From: Bacillota bacterium
GTDB taxonomy: Bacteria; Bacillota; Clostridia; UBA1381
Assembly: GCA_021203665.1 (NCBI GenBank)
Contig: JAJQAT010000052.1
Location: 1-6,404 of the forward strand
Length of the DNA stretch: 6,404 nt
Direction: 5' to 3'
Shown: piece by piece, positions 5,549 through 6,404 of the stretch
Position numbering within the stretch: position 1 is the first letter of the stretch
Layout of the letters: every line of letters starts with the position of its first letter
Translations under genes and position numbers: made by a program
The notes under the pieces: generated by a model
Told to the model about the DNA's origin: nothing
Seen by the model: only the letters and a program-made list of their open reading frames with translations
The model's database searches: none

Positions 5549-6327
5549 ATTTCCCTTTCTGTTGTCGCGCGATTGCTCGCAATCATTTCGCGCGGCGTAA
5601 CGCCCGTGAAATCCTTAAAATTTCGGTTAAAGCTGCACAGGCTTTCATAACCGCAGGAAAGAGCGACGTCCTGTATTCGCATTTTGTTTCCCGCGCTTAA
5701 AAGGTACACCGCCCGATTTATGCGGTATCGGTTCAGATACTCATTGTAGCTCATTTGCATCAGACGTTTAAAGGTGCGGGACAAGTGATAATACCCGTAT
5801 GACAGCTCCTCCGCGGCGGTTTTTAACGAGCATTCGCCCGCGTAATTTTTTTCGATAAACCTTAACGCTTTTATTAAAAGCCTGTCCTCCTTATTCGATA
5901 AAAATTCCTCAAATTCCCTGCCCTCCGTAAAGCTGCCCATTATCGAATAAATAAGTCCCTTTTGCATAAATATATTGCTCGGATAAAGTCCTTCGCTGTA
6001 TTTGTCCATGGACGGAAAAAGGCTGTCCTTCGGCAGCATATTTTTATATGCTTCGGCAAACTGCGGCACAAGCTCCGACATAAAGGTTATTATATGTAAT
6101 TTTGAAAAATCCTTTGTTTCGTACTTATGCAGCTGGTGCGGAAAAATTATAACCGAATCGCCCTTTTTCAAAAAATAATCGGTATTGCCTATCGTTATAT
6201 CTATCTCGCCGTCCGTTACGTAGCAAATTTCAAAGGATTCATGAAAATGGATATACCAATTCAAATCCTCTGTTTTATAGGAAAGAAACTTATAGTTGGG
6301 ATTTTCCCATTCCGTTTCGTAAATCAT
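5545..6327 (-). CDS. Second AraC-family regulator with cupin sensor domain
   Basis: This is a 260-aa transcription regulator. The cupin-like sensor (~15-85) carries H27-x-H29-x3-E33 and H67, the same arrangement as the other regulator, but the two proteins are otherwise clearly different. The AraC DNA-binding domain (~160-250) has a first helix-turn-helix at SLKTAAEELSYGYYHLSRTF and a second in IQDVALSCGYESLCSFNRNF, ending GVTPREM. Start: a GTG at 6336 is in frame, but the GGTGAT at 6332-6337 fits the extended anti-SD and lies 4 nt before the ATG at 6327, so the ATG is preferred. The N-terminal half is visibly richer in A/T and lysine codons than the GH2 gene. It converges on the first regulator with overlapping stop codons and no terminator between. 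Target and ligand are unknown; it may control this locus or the genes to its right. Confidence 0.91.
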   Translation of the reverse strand: MIYETEWENPNYKFLSYKTEDLNWYIHFHESFEICYVTDGEIDITIGNTDYFLKKGDSVIIFPHQLHKYETKDFSKLHIITFMSELVPQFAEAYKNMLPKDSLFPSMDKYSEGLYPSNIFMQKGLIYSIMGSFTEGREFEEFLSNKEDRLLIKALRFIEKNYAGECSLKTAAEELSYGYYHLSRTFKRLMQMSYNEYLNRYRINRAVYLLSAGNKMRIQDVALSCGYESLCSFNRNFKDFTGVTPREMIASNRATTEREI

Positions 6328-6344
6328 TTTAATCACCCAAAGTT

Positions 6345-6387
6345 ATCATATCATATATTATATTTTAATACAAGATACATACAGCAA
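6345..6387 (-). promoter_or_regulatory. Promoter region of the second AraC regulator
   Basis: Two minus-strand arrangements are possible. TTGTAT (6368-6373) and TATGAT (6345-6350) are 17 bp apart with a TGA extended -10, but transcription would start near 6338, leaving only about 11 nt before the ATG. Alternatively TTGCTG (6382-6387) and TATAAT (6357-6362) are 19 bp apart and give a more usual leader of about 23 nt. The region is very AT-rich, so boxes can arise by chance. Confidence 0.5.
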
Positions 6388-6404
6388 ATTTTGAGTAGTT
6401 TTAA

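Noticed and set aside
5566..5594. GC-rich hairpin (GATTGC-TC-GCAATC with outer CGCGC/GCGCG) as a terminator for the first AraC gene
   Set aside because: The loop is only 2 nt, the outer stem needs a bulge, no T-run follows, and the bases encode the C-terminus of the second regulator.
1..6404. CRISPR array, insertion sequence or prophage genes
   Set aside because: No regularly spaced repeats, transposase, integrase or phage-like proteins are present.

Overview
The window looks like chromosome of a Gram-positive anaerobe of the Clostridia/Bacillota type, probably a gut or rumen polysaccharide user. This is inferred from strong GGAGG-type ribosome binding sites, sigmaA-like promoters with TGn extended -10 boxes, tight hairpin/U-tract terminators, AT-rich intergenic DNA beside GC-moderate genes, a tRNA with encoded CCA, and a cytoplasmic glycosidase / AraC-regulator gene style. 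No species can be named from the sequence alone.

Layout, left to right: (1) 1-85, the tail of an upstream transcript ending in a strong terminator. (2) 131-310, a self-contained tRNA-Leu(UAA) unit with promoter, tRNA and terminator. (3) 355-2814 (+), a glycoside hydrolase family 2 enzyme (798 aa) with its own promoter. (4) 2815-2849, a hairpin that can terminate on both strands and fills the gap to the next gene. (5) 2851-4536 (-), a GH28 (polygalacturonase-like) enzyme with an N-terminal fibronectin type III domain. (6) 4537-4711, a divergent regulatory region with promoters in both directions and nested inverted repeats. (7) 4712-5548 (+), an AraC-family regulator. (8) 5545-6327 (-), a second AraC-family regulator, convergent with the first and sharing the four bases TTAA as overlapping stop codons. 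(9) 6328-6404, the promoter region of the second regulator.

Working model (inference): this is a small pectin or rhamnogalacturonan utilisation locus. Neither enzyme has a signal peptide, so both would act in the cytoplasm on imported oligosaccharides. GH28 would cleave alpha-linked galacturonate-containing backbone, and GH2 would remove beta-linked side-chain sugars (beta-galactosidase-like; it lacks the N-x-K motif of beta-glucuronidases). The two AraC regulators, each with a cupin sensor domain, are the obvious candidates for control. No transporter gene is in the window.

The most interesting points are: a GH28 that keeps the three catalytic aspartates but has lost the conserved His and Arg of polygalacturonases; operator-like inverted repeats across the promoter of the first regulator; and a regulator pair with overlapping stops and no terminator between them. 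I found no clearly novel defence, mobile or RNA system.
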